Assembly: GCA_022820995.1 (NCBI GenBank) | Contig: JAJEEM010000059.1 | Span: forward strand, 1-64,000 | Length of the DNA: 64,000 bases | Source of the DNA: Gemmatimonadota bacterium | GTDB lineage: Bacteria > Gemmatimonadota > Gemmatimonadetes > Palauibacterales > Palauibacteraceae | Direction of reading: 5' to 3' | Part shown: in pieces, positions 1 through 7,727 of the stretch | Layout of the letters: each line of letters opens with the position of its first letter | How positions within the stretch are numbered: the stretch's first letter is position 1 | The notes under the pieces: model-generated | Told to the model about the DNA's origin: nothing | What the model saw: the letters and a program-made list of their open reading frames with translations, nothing else | The model's database searches: none | Program-made: the position numbers and the translations under genes

Positions 1-304
1 CCCGCCGGCCCGAAACAGCCCGTCTCGACCCCTCCCCGAGCTACCCTCGCACTCCAAATGGGGACATTATCCGGCCAACTATGCCCGAACCCGCTTCCGC
101 ACACCGCTCCCGGGACGCGTGTGAGAAATCCGGGCTAGCCGCCCCTCACTGTTTCAGCGTCAATGAAACCCGTCGGACATCACGGTGGGAGGAGCAACTT
201 AGGCCGATTCCGGCAGGCTTCTCAAGCCCGACGCTGGAGGAACCGACGGACGGGTAGGCTTCGGGCGATAGCGAACGACAGGTCCCGCGGCCAGGGGTCG
301 CGGA
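1..304. other. intergenic region without recognisable gene
   Basis: No convincing coding sequence is seen here. The only open frame (from about 163) runs antisense into the M56 gene and has no family features. No tRNA, clear terminator or repeat was recognised. A gene ending to the left of the window cannot be excluded. Confidence 0.5.
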
Positions 305-1831
305 TCAGTGCGGCTTGTCGCGCAAGCGCAGACGGGCGTTATGGGCGGCCATGTAGCTCTGGAGTAGTTCTTCCCACTCTTTGTACGTGATCTCGCCGGC
401 TTCGACGGCCGTCTGCAGCCGGCGGGCCTCCATGGCCATCTCGGCGGTCAGCTCCTCCAGCCTGGGAAGCGACTCCGCCATGGACTCCATCGAGGTTTCC
501 AGGTTCATCCACAGATCCCCGGGGATGTTCTCGCTCGTGAATTCACCCGCTCGCAGACGCCCCTTGAGCGCCTCAAGCCTGACTTTGCCCTCTTGCAGGT
601 GCCCCTTGAGCGCCTCGACCGTAGCGGCGCGTTCCTCGAGCGTTCTGCGGATGCGCGCTTCGGCGTCCGGGTCGAGTTCGACCGTCTGGAAGATCCCGTC
701 TTCGTCCACGTACCCGAAGCCCGCTTCCGGATCGACCGCCCATTTCCCGGCGTGGACCCGGTAGGTTCCATCGACATCGACGTACCCGACTCCAGCCTTC
801 TCGCCGACACCGACCTCGGGACCGACTTTCACGCCAACACCGACCTCGGGGCCGGCCACTGTCTCCGGAACGACGACGGCCTGTGAGGGCGAGGCGCGCT
901 CGGGCTCGCCGGGGCTCTGGGGGATCGGAGTGTCGCAGGCCAGGGCGAACAGGCCCACCCCGGCTGCCGCGGTCAGGATGGAAGCCCGAATTGGGGGCTT
1001 CCTCGTCGCGGTCTTGATCATCATGAGTCTCCTTTCGATTGCCGAGTGGCCGCCGCGGATCAGGGCCGGCGCCGGATCCGGCGTCCGCCTGCACCCCGCG
1101 GCGACCGTCAGAAGAAGGCGTGCGTAGCTTCGCGCAGAGGTACCGCGGGCGAGGACGCGACGGTCGCAATCCCCTTCCACGGCCAGCCGGAGCCGTGCGA
1201 GCGACCACCAGACGGCGGGATTCCACGGCGAGATGGAAGCGAGCAGCAGCCCCACCGCCAGGAGCGCCGGATCGCGCGCCCGCACGTGTTCCCGTTCGTG
1301 CAGCACGACCATCTCGAGTTCCCTCTCGCCGAGACCGAAGGTCCACGACGGAAGGACGATGCGGGACCGGATCAGCCCCACCACCGCGGGCCCGAATCCA
1401 TCCGAGCGCAGGACTTCCTCGCCGCAGACGTCGCGGGGCTCGCACCTCGCCCGCAGCCGCCGCAGCCGGAGGCAGAACAGAGCGAAGAGGACGAGGACGA
1501 GAACGGAACCCAGAATCCAGAGGGCTCCGACAGGGTCTTCCAACCCCATCCCGGCGAGAAGGCTCCCGCTCTGTTCGGGGAGCGGAGAGCCCGGCGAGCC
1601 GAGTTCGTACAGCGCGTAGAGGGGAATAGAGAGCGGTCCGGGACCGTCCGCGGTGGCCGCGGCGGGAAGGAATCGCGGAAGGAACGGAGCCGGTCCCCCG
1701 ACCCCGAGCGCGCCGATCCAGACCCACCGGGTCGGCCGTCCGAGGGCCCGCAGCCCCCGATCGAGGAACCACGCGGACCCGCCGACGAGGAGGGCGACGA
1801 TCAATCCGTAAGTCATGATGGCCAGCGTCAT
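305..1831 (-). CDS. M56-family membrane metallopeptidase, BlaR1-like
   Basis: A 508-residue integral-membrane zinc peptidase of the BlaR1/MecR1 type. Hydrophobic segments lie at about 1-25, 35-55 and 103-122, the zinc motif HEREH is at 178-182, and another membrane segment (about 285-305) ends in FALAC. In the family such proteins sense a signal and inactivate their cognate BlaI repressor. The start overlaps the blaI stop (ATGA), so the two are co-translated. The C-terminal half is unusual: it has no penicillin-binding sensor domain. It instead has Val/Gly repeats (two DxDG units near 350-385) followed by a charged helical, probably coiled-coil, stretch to the end. The stimulus is therefore probably not a beta-lactam recognised in the BlaR1 way (inference). 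Confidence 0.85.
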   Translation of the reverse strand: MTLAIMTYGLIVALLVGGSAWFLDRGLRALGRPTRWVWIGALGVGGPAPFLPRFLPAAATADGPGPLSIPLYALYELGSPGSPLPEQSGSLLAGMGLEDPVGALWILGSVLVLVLFALFCLRLRRLRARCEPRDVCGEEVLRSDGFGPAVVGLIRSRIVLPSWTFGLGERELEMVVLHEREHVRARDPALLAVGLLLASISPWNPAVWWSLARLRLAVEGDCDRRVLARGTSARSYARLLLTVAAGCRRTPDPAPALIRGGHSAIERRLMMIKTATRKPPIRASILTAAAGVGLFALACDTPIPQSPGEPERASPSQAVVVPETVAGPEVGVGVKVGPEVGVGEKAGVGYVDVDGTYRVHAGKWAVDPEAGFGYVDEDGIFQTVELDPDAEARIRRTLEERAATVEALKGHLQEGKVRLEALKGRLRAGEFTSENIPGDLWMNLETSMESMAESLPRLEELTAEMAMEARRLQTAVEAGEITYKEWEELLQSYMAAHNARLRLRDKPH

Positions 1832-2202
1832 GGCTCGCTCTCCTCCAGCTCATCGAGGATCCGCCGCATGCGCTCCAACTCGTCCGGCGAGACCTCCCGG
1901 CCCGAGATGAGCTGCGCGAGGACGAGTTCCGCCGACCCGCCGAAGATCTTCTCCCGGATCCGGGCCAGGGCCGTCTCCCCGGCCGCCTCGGAGGCGACGA
2001 GCGGGAAGTAGCGATACGCCCGGCCCTCGGCCTCGTGACGGACGGCGCCCTTCTTCTCCAGGATCTGGAGGATCTTGAGCACCGTCGTGTAGCCGACCTC
2101 GTCCTCGAGCGCGTCCATGACCTCGCTCACGGAGCCGGACCCCCGGCGCCACAGGACGCTCATGATGTCCAGCTCGCGGTCGCTGAATGTCGGATCCTTC
2201 AC
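1828..2202 (-). CDS. BlaI/MecI/CopY-family transcriptional repressor
   Basis: A 124-residue winged-helix repressor. The helix-turn-helix part contains DRELDIMSVLW and the typical YTTVLKILQILEKKG recognition region; the acidic C-terminal part is the dimerisation region usually cut by the partner M56 peptidase. GTG at 2202 is preferred because GGGAGG (2211-2216) sits 8 nt upstream; an in-frame ATG at 2226 adds 8 residues but lacks a ribosome site. It is the first gene of a two-gene operon with the M56 peptidase. Two palindromes flank its promoter, which suggests autoregulation. Confidence 0.9.
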   Translation of the reverse strand: MKDPTFSDRELDIMSVLWRRGSGSVSEVMDALEDEVGYTTVLKILQILEKKGAVRHEAEGRAYRYFPLVASEAAGETALARIREKIFGGSAELVLAQLISGREVSPDELERMRRILDELEESEP

Positions 2203-2242
2203 GGTAGCCACCTCCCTCGTCGACACCCTCGCCCGACCCTTT

Positions 2243-2258
2243 TACGAACATCTTCGTA
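2243..2258. promoter_or_regulatory. BlaI-type operator 1 (inverted repeat)
   Basis: Perfect 6-bp arms TACGAA/TTCGTA separated by CATC. It lies over the expected transcription start. It differs from the classical TACA/TGTA BlaI core but has the same position and architecture. Confidence 0.65.
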
Positions 2259-2262
2259 CAAA

Positions 2263-2291
2263 AGAATACGTGGCGGGGCGCGGCGTGTCAA
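2263..2291 (-). promoter_or_regulatory. sigma70-type promoter of blaI-M56 operon
   Basis: On the minus strand TTGACA (2291-2286) is followed after exactly 17 nt by TATTCT (2268-2263), a near-consensus promoter. The predicted start of transcription falls in the first operator, just upstream of blaI. Confidence 0.75.
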
Positions 2292-2304
2292 CGAAGGTCT
2301 TCGT
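2291..2304. promoter_or_regulatory. BlaI-type operator 2 (inverted repeat)
   Basis: Arms ACGAA/TTCGT with spacer GGTC, the same motif as operator 1, centred 47 bp away and overlapping the -35 element. Two copies around one promoter support cooperative repression. Confidence 0.6.
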
Positions 2305-2331
2305 AAGAGGAGAGGAAGTCCTGCGGCCGAT

Positions 2332-3234
2332 TCAGTCGTCGGGGCCGATCAGCCAGCCTTCCCGCTCGAAGGCGGGAGATGGATACGAGTAGAAGCCCTT
2401 CCCCGACTTCACGCCGAGTTCTCCCCGCTCGATCATCCGCTCGAGGAATTCCGGAGGCCGGTCGGAGGGGTCGCCCGACGCCTCGAGGTAGACGTTCTCG
2501 ATGTCGCGGATGACGTCGAGTCCGACGGCGTCCATCAGACCGCACGGGCCGATAGGGGTTCCCCAGTCGAGCATCCACGCCCGGTCGATCTCCTCCGCGC
2601 TCAGGTAGCCGCCAGCGACCAGGTGCAGGGCTTCCTTTTTGATCGCGCGCCAGATCCGGTTGGTCGGATAGCCCTGGATTTCGCGGCGCGCGACGATCGG
2701 CACGAGCCCCAGCTGACGGAGGAATCGTCTCGCGGCCTCGGTCGTCTCCGGACCCGTGCCGGGGTGTCCCATCACCTCGACCTTGAGGTGCTCCGGGGTG
2801 CCGAAGTTCATGTTCGTGAACCGGGCCGGGCGCCCGGTGGATTCCGCGAGCCACGAACCCGGCAGGGACGACGTGTTCGAGGCGATGAAGGCGCCGGGGG
2901 CCGCCGCCGCACCGATCCGGGCCAGGACGACGCGCTTGAGTTCGAGATTCTCGGACACCGTTTCGATGACCCAGCCGGCGTCCCGCACGCATGCCTCGAG
3001 TTCATCGTGCGCCTCCACCAGCGAGGACGCCTCCGCGAGCGCGGGGCCGGAGCGTTCCGCATGGATTTCAAGCAGGAGATGCACGGCGGGCAGCGCCTCC
3101 GCGAGCGCCGCGCCGGAGACGTCATGGAGTTTCGCGTGCACCCCCCGCGCTGCGCAGGCGTAGGCGATTCGCCGCCCCATGGTGCCCGCCCCGACGATCG
3201 CCACGGTCCGTACCGTCCCCTCCGCTTTGGACAT
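2332..3234 (-). CDS. 3-hydroxyacyl-CoA dehydrogenase family protein (possible carnitine dehydrogenase)
   Basis: A 300-residue NAD-dependent dehydrogenase. The N-terminal Rossmann motif VGAGTMGRRIA is followed by the family signature SNTSSLPGSWLA and a C-terminal helical domain ending in KSGKGFYSY, as in 3-hydroxybutyryl-CoA and L-carnitine dehydrogenases. ATG at 3234 has GGAGG seven nt upstream. It is divergent from a beta-keto acid cleavage enzyme and a permease. In known carnitine breakdown a dehydrogenase of this family makes 3-dehydrocarnitine, which a BKACE enzyme then cleaves, so L-carnitine or a similar beta-hydroxy acid is a reasonable substrate (inference). A plain 3-hydroxybutyryl-CoA dehydrogenase remains possible. 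Confidence 0.85.
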   Translation of the reverse strand: MSKAEGTVRTVAIVGAGTMGRRIAYACAARGVHAKLHDVSGAALAEALPAVHLLLEIHAERSGPALAEASSLVEAHDELEACVRDAGWVIETVSENLELKRVVLARIGAAAAPGAFIASNTSSLPGSWLAESTGRPARFTNMNFGTPEHLKVEVMGHPGTGPETTEAARRFLRQLGLVPIVARREIQGYPTNRIWRAIKKEALHLVAGGYLSAEEIDRAWMLDWGTPIGPCGLMDAVGLDVIRDIENVYLEASGDPSDRPPEFLERMIERGELGVKSGKGFYSYPSPAFEREGWLIGPDD

Positions 3235-3245
3235 CACACCCTCCG

Positions 3246-3271
3246 GCTCTTGTGAATCGCTCTTGTGAATC
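3246..3271. repeat. 13-bp tandem duplication in the divergent intergenic region
   Basis: GCTCTTGTGAATC occurs twice head to tail (3246-3258, 3259-3271) between the dehydrogenase and BKACE genes. It could be a regulator site pair or a replication slip; each copy contains a GTG that might be mistaken for a start. Confidence 0.5.
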
Positions 3272-3384
3272 CGCGTTCGGCGACCAAGGCTCCGGGGACG
3301 ATCATGGCCCTCAGACGAGGCGACAGCCAGCGGTTCATCCCGGAACCCGACGTACCGGATCCAGAGGAGACCCCGAGGAATCGA

Positions 3385-4356
3385 GTGAGCGAAACCAAGA
3401 GCGAAACGTGGAACTACGGCGATCCCTACGCCTACATGGAGCGCGTTGCGGGCGGGATGCCCCCGATCATCATCTGCCTCGCCTCGAACGGCGGCATCCA
3501 GGGCAAGGAGTACAACGACGCCCTGCCCGAGACCGCGGAGGAGATCGCCGACTCCGTGGGCGAGGCGTACGACGCCGGCGCCTCCATGGTGCATATCCAC
3601 GCCCGGAATCCGGAGACGCTGTGGAAGGGCGCGACGACGGCGGAGGTGTGGAGGGACGCGAACCGGCGCCTGCGCGAGCGCTGCCCCGAGATCATCATCA
3701 ACAACACGACGGGCGGCGACCTGTGGATGGACAACGAGCAGCGTCTGGCCTGCCTCGACGCGAACCCCGAAGTCGCCTCGCTGAACCTCGCTCCGGACAT
3801 GGGGAAGTTCAGACTCAAGCCGCGCGGAGACGAGTTCACGCACCCGAGACCGGTCATCGAGTACGACGACTGCGTCCCCTTCTCCTACCGGCAGATCGCG
3901 CACTTCGCGGCGGAGATGAAGGCGCGCGGGATCAAGCCGGAACTCGAGACCTACCATCCCGGCTGCGGGTGGGTGATCCGGGACCTGATCGCGCAGGGAC
4001 TCATCGAGCCGCCGTACTGGGTGCAGACGGTGATGGGCTACCAGACGTCCAGCTGGCCCACGGTGGACAACGTCGTGAACATGGTGCGCGAGTTTCCCGA
4101 GGGGTCGGTGTGGCTCTGCTCCGGCATCGGACCGCACCAACTGCCGATGACGACCCTTGCGACGCTCATGGGCGGACACGTCCGCGTCGGGCTCGAGGAC
4201 AACATCTACTACCGCCGCGGAGAGAAGGTCCAAAGCAATCGACAGCTCGTCGAGCGGGCCGTAAGGATCGCTCACGAACTGAACCGCGAGGTCGCCACGC
4301 CGGCCCAGGCGCGCGAGATGCTCGGCCTCTCCCCCACCCCGTCGCAGTACGACTGA
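3385..4356 (+). CDS. beta-keto acid cleavage enzyme (BKACE, DUF849 family)
   Basis: About 323 residues. The family TIM-barrel features are visible: CLASNGG near the start, the metal-ligand segment VHIHARNPET, INNTTGG, and WVQTVMGYQ followed by the HQLPM strand. BKACE enzymes condense a beta-keto acid with acetyl-CoA, giving acetoacetate and a CoA ester; 3-keto-5-aminohexanoate and dehydrocarnitine are known substrates. GTG at 3385 is chosen because GAGGA lies just upstream; in-frame GTG 3265 and ATG 3304 would add up to 40 residues that the family does not need. It is followed four nt later by an amino-acid-type permease, so uptake and cleavage are probably coupled. Confidence 0.85.
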   Translation: MSETKSETWNYGDPYAYMERVAGGMPPIIICLASNGGIQGKEYNDALPETAEEIADSVGEAYDAGASMVHIHARNPETLWKGATTAEVWRDANRRLRERCPEIIINNTTGGDLWMDNEQRLACLDANPEVASLNLAPDMGKFRLKPRGDEFTHPRPVIEYDDCVPFSYRQIAHFAAEMKARGIKPELETYHPGCGWVIRDLIAQGLIEPPYWVQTVMGYQTSSWPTVDNVVNMVREFPEGSVWLCSGIGPHQLPMTTLATLMGGHVRVGLEDNIYYRRGEKVQSNRQLVERAVRIAHELNREVATPAQAREMLGLSPTPSQYD

Positions 4357-4360
4357 GGCG

Positions 4361-5839
4361 ATGACCAAGCCCCGAATCGAGTCGGCGACCCCGGACTCCG
4401 GGGGCGAGCGGGAGGTCCTCGGGAGGGGCATCCGGCTCCGGTCCCTCTTCTCGCTCGCCTTCGGGACGATCATCGGGGTGGGCTGGATCACGGTGATGGG
4501 GGCGTGGCTGAGCGGGGCCGGCGTGATGGGGGCGATCATCGCGTTCGTGATCGGCGGCCTCGGGATTCTCGCCATCGGCCTCTGCTACGCGGAGATGGCG
4601 GCCGCGTACCCGGTCACGGGGGGCGAGGTCGCGTACGTGTTCGAGGCGTGGGGCGCGCGCTGGAGCTTCGCCTGCGCGTGGTTCCTCGGCTTCATCTACA
4701 TCTTCACGACCTCCTTCGAGGCGATCTCCGTCGAGTGGGTCGTGTCCGCGCTCATCCCGGGGTTCGGCGGGCCGGTGATCTACACTCTGCTGGGGCAGGA
4801 GGTGAGGCTGTGGAGCCTCGCGCTCGGCCTCGCCGTGATGGCCGTCATCGCGGTCATCAACTACCGGGGCGGGAAGACGGCCGCCTGGTTCCAGGACCTG
4901 ATGACGGGCGGACTCGTCCTCCTCACGCTGATCTTCGTCGTCGCGGGGATCGCGGGAGGGAGCGCCGCCAATCTCGATCCCATGTTCACCGGGACGACGC
5001 CGGGCGCCGCGCTGGCCGGCGTGGCCGTCGTGCTGGCGACCGCCGGATTCTGGTTCGCGGGGTTCGACACGATCCCGCAGGCGATGGAAGAGGTGGAGGC
5101 GGGCACCCGGCTGCGGCTCCTTCCCCGCGTGATCGGCGCCTCGATCGTCTTCGCCCTGCTCTTCTACTGCCTGGTGATCCTGGCGACGGCGATGAGTCTT
5201 CCGCGCCCGCAGCTTCTCGAATCGGAACTCCCGGCCGCCGCGGCCATCGAAGCAGCCTTCGCGTCTCCGATGCTCGGACGCGTCGTCCTCATCGCGGGGT
5301 TGTGCGGACTCATCACGACGTGGAATGCGCTCTTCTTCGCCGCCACGCGGATCGTGTTCGCGATGGCGCGGGCGCACATGATCCCGCACCGCCTCGCCGC
5401 GGTGCATGAGCGGTACGGGTCGCCTTCCGCTGCCGTCATCTTCGTCGCGGTCCTGGGGGCCGTGGGCGCGCTGTTCGGGCGGAACGCGATCCTGGTGATC
5501 GTCGGCGCCGCGTCGATCTCGGCGGGCGTCGTCTTTCTCGTCGTCGTGCTCGGCGTGCTGCGGCTGCGGCGGACGCGACCGGATCACGGGCGCCCCTACA
5601 CCGTGCCCGGAGGCCGGGGGTTCCTGTACCTGAGCGCCCTTCTCGCGCTGCTTCTGGCCGGAATCGCCGCGTGGGAGCCCTTCCGCGCCGCCGGGGGCCG
5701 CGTCCCCGCCGAGTGGATGGTGCTCGGGGCGTGGTCCGCGCTGGGCTTCGTCTTCTACCGCGCCGCAGCCCCCCTGCGCAGAACCGTGAGCGAGGAGAGA
5801 TTGCGCTGGCTGATCCTGAGCGACCGGGATTCTGGGTAA
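4361..5839 (+). CDS. APC-superfamily permease
   Basis: A 492-residue inner-membrane transporter with about 12 hydrophobic segments. The first contains the APC hallmark (FSLAFGTIIGVGW, about 30-42), followed by the conserved AAYPVTGGE region and the later GFDTIPQAMEE segment. Starts 4 nt after the BKACE stop with GAGG upstream, so it is in one operon. The substrate cannot be read from sequence; context suggests an amino acid or a betaine/carnitine-like zwitterion. The C-terminal tail is short and cytoplasmic. Confidence 0.85.
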   Translation: MTKPRIESATPDSGGEREVLGRGIRLRSLFSLAFGTIIGVGWITVMGAWLSGAGVMGAIIAFVIGGLGILAIGLCYAEMAAAYPVTGGEVAYVFEAWGARWSFACAWFLGFIYIFTTSFEAISVEWVVSALIPGFGGPVIYTLLGQEVRLWSLALGLAVMAVIAVINYRGGKTAAWFQDLMTGGLVLLTLIFVVAGIAGGSAANLDPMFTGTTPGAALAGVAVVLATAGFWFAGFDTIPQAMEEVEAGTRLRLLPRVIGASIVFALLFYCLVILATAMSLPRPQLLESELPAAAAIEAAFASPMLGRVVLIAGLCGLITTWNALFFAATRIVFAMARAHMIPHRLAAVHERYGSPSAAVIFVAVLGAVGALFGRNAILVIVGAASISAGVVFLVVVLGVLRLRRTRPDHGRPYTVPGGRGFLYLSALLALLLAGIAAWEPFRAAGGRVPAEWMVLGAWSALGFVFYRAAAPLRRTVSEERLRWLILSDRDSG

Positions 5840-5899
5840 TCTTGAGGTGTAACGCCGGGTTGCGAATAGTGCGGCATTGCCGCCGGGGACCGGAGGGCT

Positions 5900-5995
5900 T
5901 AGAAAGCTGCGATGGGAGAAGACCTGAGTCCATCTGACAGAAAGGTGCTGTCGCGGCTCGTAGCCGAGATCAAGAAGGAAGAGCGAAACCGATGA
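5900..5995 (+). pseudogene. remnant of HigB/RelE-type toxin (C-terminus only)
   Basis: From the TAG at 5900 the frame reads KAAMGEDLSPSDRKVLSRL and on to EERNR, ending in a TGA that overlaps the antitoxin ATG (ATGA). This looks like the last ~30 residues of a HigB2/NadT-like toxin, where a K-x-DL-x(2-4)-R-x-x-L tail precedes the antitoxin gene. Nothing upstream of the in-frame stop restores the toxin fold. A tiny start at 5912 could give a 27-residue peptide. I read it as a decayed toxin gene. Confidence 0.55.
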
Positions 5996-6300
5996 CCACC
6001 CGTCGAACCGATTTGGGCCGCGAGGTGGAGGCGGCTCTTGGTGAAGTGCTGGCCCATGTACGAGGCGAAACGCCGCTTCCTGGCCGCATCGTCGACGACC
6101 CCGCCGCAGAGCGTATCCTTGCACTGCGCAAGCGCCTGAAGCTCAGCCGGCGGAAGTTCGCGGACAGTTTCGGGCTCGATGTCCGCGCGGTCCAGGAGTG
6201 GGAACAGGGGCGGCGTGTGCCGGACCGGGCTGCCCGTGTCTTGCTGACGGTTATCGACAACGACCCTCAAGCGGTCGTGCGCGCGCTCGCTCAGGAGTGA
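5992..6300 (+). CDS. HigA/NadS-like helix-turn-helix antitoxin
   Basis: A 102-residue DNA-binding protein. Residues about 40-90 form a Cro/CI-type helix-turn-helix with SRRKFADSFGLDVRAVQEWE followed by EQGRRVPDRAARVLL, the usual antitoxin pattern. The start overlaps the stop of the truncated toxin frame, keeping the toxin-first order of HigBA modules. With the toxin apparently lost it would be an orphan repressor. It could also regulate an unlinked toxin. Confidence 0.75.
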   Translation: MTTRRTDLGREVEAALGEVLAHVRGETPLPGRIVDDPAAERILALRKRLKLSRRKFADSFGLDVRAVQEWEQGRRVPDRAARVLLTVIDNDPQAVVRALAQE

Positions 6301-6369
6301 GTCTCGACACCCCCCCGAAGATCTTTGAGGTCGGCCAACGGTAGAGCTGACTTCCACTGGAGCGGACCC

Positions 6370-7689
6370 ATGAACACCAGTCGACGCAGCTTCCTCCGCC
6401 GATCCGCGGGCGCGCTGGCGCTCGCTCCGCTAGTGCCCGTGGGACGGCTCGCCCTGCACGGGGGGCGGGACGGGGCGCTTCCCGAGCCGGCGGTCCGCCC
6501 GATCGCCGGTTCGCGCGGTCCGCAGGAGGCGTGGGTGGCGCGGGCGCGCGCCGCGATCCCCGCCTCGACGGAGAGCCTGTACTTCCAGACGGGAGGGATC
6601 GGTCCCGCGCCGAACGCCGTCATCGATCATGTGAGTGAACGGCTCGAGTTCCAGAACCGGAGTCCGGCCGAGCCCCGCATCTCGGAGGAGATGGCCCGGA
6701 TCGAGCCCGACCTGAGGGCGCAACTCGGGCGTGTATTCGGAGCCGGGACCGAGGAGGTCGCGCTCACCCACAGCACCTCCGAGGGCATCGCCATCGCCGC
6801 CTGGGGCCTGAACTGGGAGCCGGGCGACGAGGTCGTGATCTCCAACCAGGAACACCCCGCCAACGTCGTCCCATGGTACGTGCTGCGGGACCGGTTGCGG
6901 CTCGTGATCCGCGAGATCGACCTCGGCACGGGTACCGATCTCATCGACGAGGTCCGCGGCCAACTGACGGACCGCACGCGCATGGTCAGCATCAGCCATG
7001 TGTCGCGGAACAACGGGCGGACGCTGCGGGCCGACGAATCAGCGGAACTCGGCGCGCTCCTGCGCTCCCGCGGCGTGGTCTATCGCCTCGATGGCGCGCA
7101 GGGCCCCGGCTGCGTCGTCACGAACTTCCGCGCCCTCGGCTGCGACGCCTACTCGACGTGCGGTCACAAGTGGCTCCTCGGCCCCAAGGGCACGGGCGCG
7201 CTCTTCGTCCGGCGGGAGATGCTCGACGAGGTGCAACTCAGCTGGGCCGGCTCGCACAGCCACGCGACGATGGACTACGAGGGGGCCTACACGCTGCTCC
7301 CGAGCGCCGCGCGGTACGAATTCGGCACCCGCGCCCTCGCGGATTTCGCCGGCTTCGCCCGCGCCGTGGACTGGATGGAGGACGTCGGGCTGGAGAAGAT
7401 CGAGGAGCGGGTCCAGTCGCTCGTCGACCACGCGATCGAAGTCGTCGACCGCACGGACGGGCTGGGCGTGTCATCCCCCCGGACGCGCCCGGACCGCTCA
7501 GGCGTGTTCGTGGTTCAGCTCCCGGAGGGGTGCGACGCCACGCAACTCTACAACGATCTGCGCGAAGACGAGGGTATCCTCGGCTCGCCGGTCCGACAGG
7601 AGCGCGACTTCCGCCTCTCGATCCATTTCTTCAACACCCGCGACGAGATCGACGCCGCGATCGCGGCGATTGCGGAGCGCTGCAGCTGA
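6370..7689 (+). CDS. Tat-exported class V aminotransferase-fold PLP enzyme
   Basis: A 439-residue protein with a Tat-type leader (SRRSFLRRSAGALALAPLV) and a class V (NifS/isopenicillin-N-epimerase-like) PLP domain. Visible features: HSTSEGIAIAAWGL (cofactor phosphate region), SNQEHPANVVPW, ISHVSRNNGR, RLDGAQGPG (the Asp that contacts the PLP nitrogen) and TCGHKWLLGPKGTGAL, containing the Schiff-base lysine. ATG 6370 follows GGAG by 8 nt. Substrate unknown; desulfurase, epimerase or lyase reactions are all seen in the family. Export by Tat fits a protein folded around its cofactor. Convergent with another exported PLP enzyme. Confidence 0.8.
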   Translation: MNTSRRSFLRRSAGALALAPLVPVGRLALHGGRDGALPEPAVRPIAGSRGPQEAWVARARAAIPASTESLYFQTGGIGPAPNAVIDHVSERLEFQNRSPAEPRISEEMARIEPDLRAQLGRVFGAGTEEVALTHSTSEGIAIAAWGLNWEPGDEVVISNQEHPANVVPWYVLRDRLRLVIREIDLGTGTDLIDEVRGQLTDRTRMVSISHVSRNNGRTLRADESAELGALLRSRGVVYRLDGAQGPGCVVTNFRALGCDAYSTCGHKWLLGPKGTGALFVRREMLDEVQLSWAGSHSHATMDYEGAYTLLPSAARYEFGTRALADFAGFARAVDWMEDVGLEKIEERVQSLVDHAIEVVDRTDGLGVSSPRTRPDRSGVFVVQLPEGCDATQLYNDLREDEGILGSPVRQERDFRLSIHFFNTRDEIDAAIAAIAERCS

Positions 7690-7727
7690 TCGGGAAGTCG
7701 GCCTGTGGCTCGCCGCGATCGCCTGTC

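Noticed and set aside
4166-6124. 652-codon minus-strand open frame over the permease
   Set aside because: Low-complexity Arg/Glu/Asp/Pro reading with no motif; the permease on the plus strand explains the DNA.
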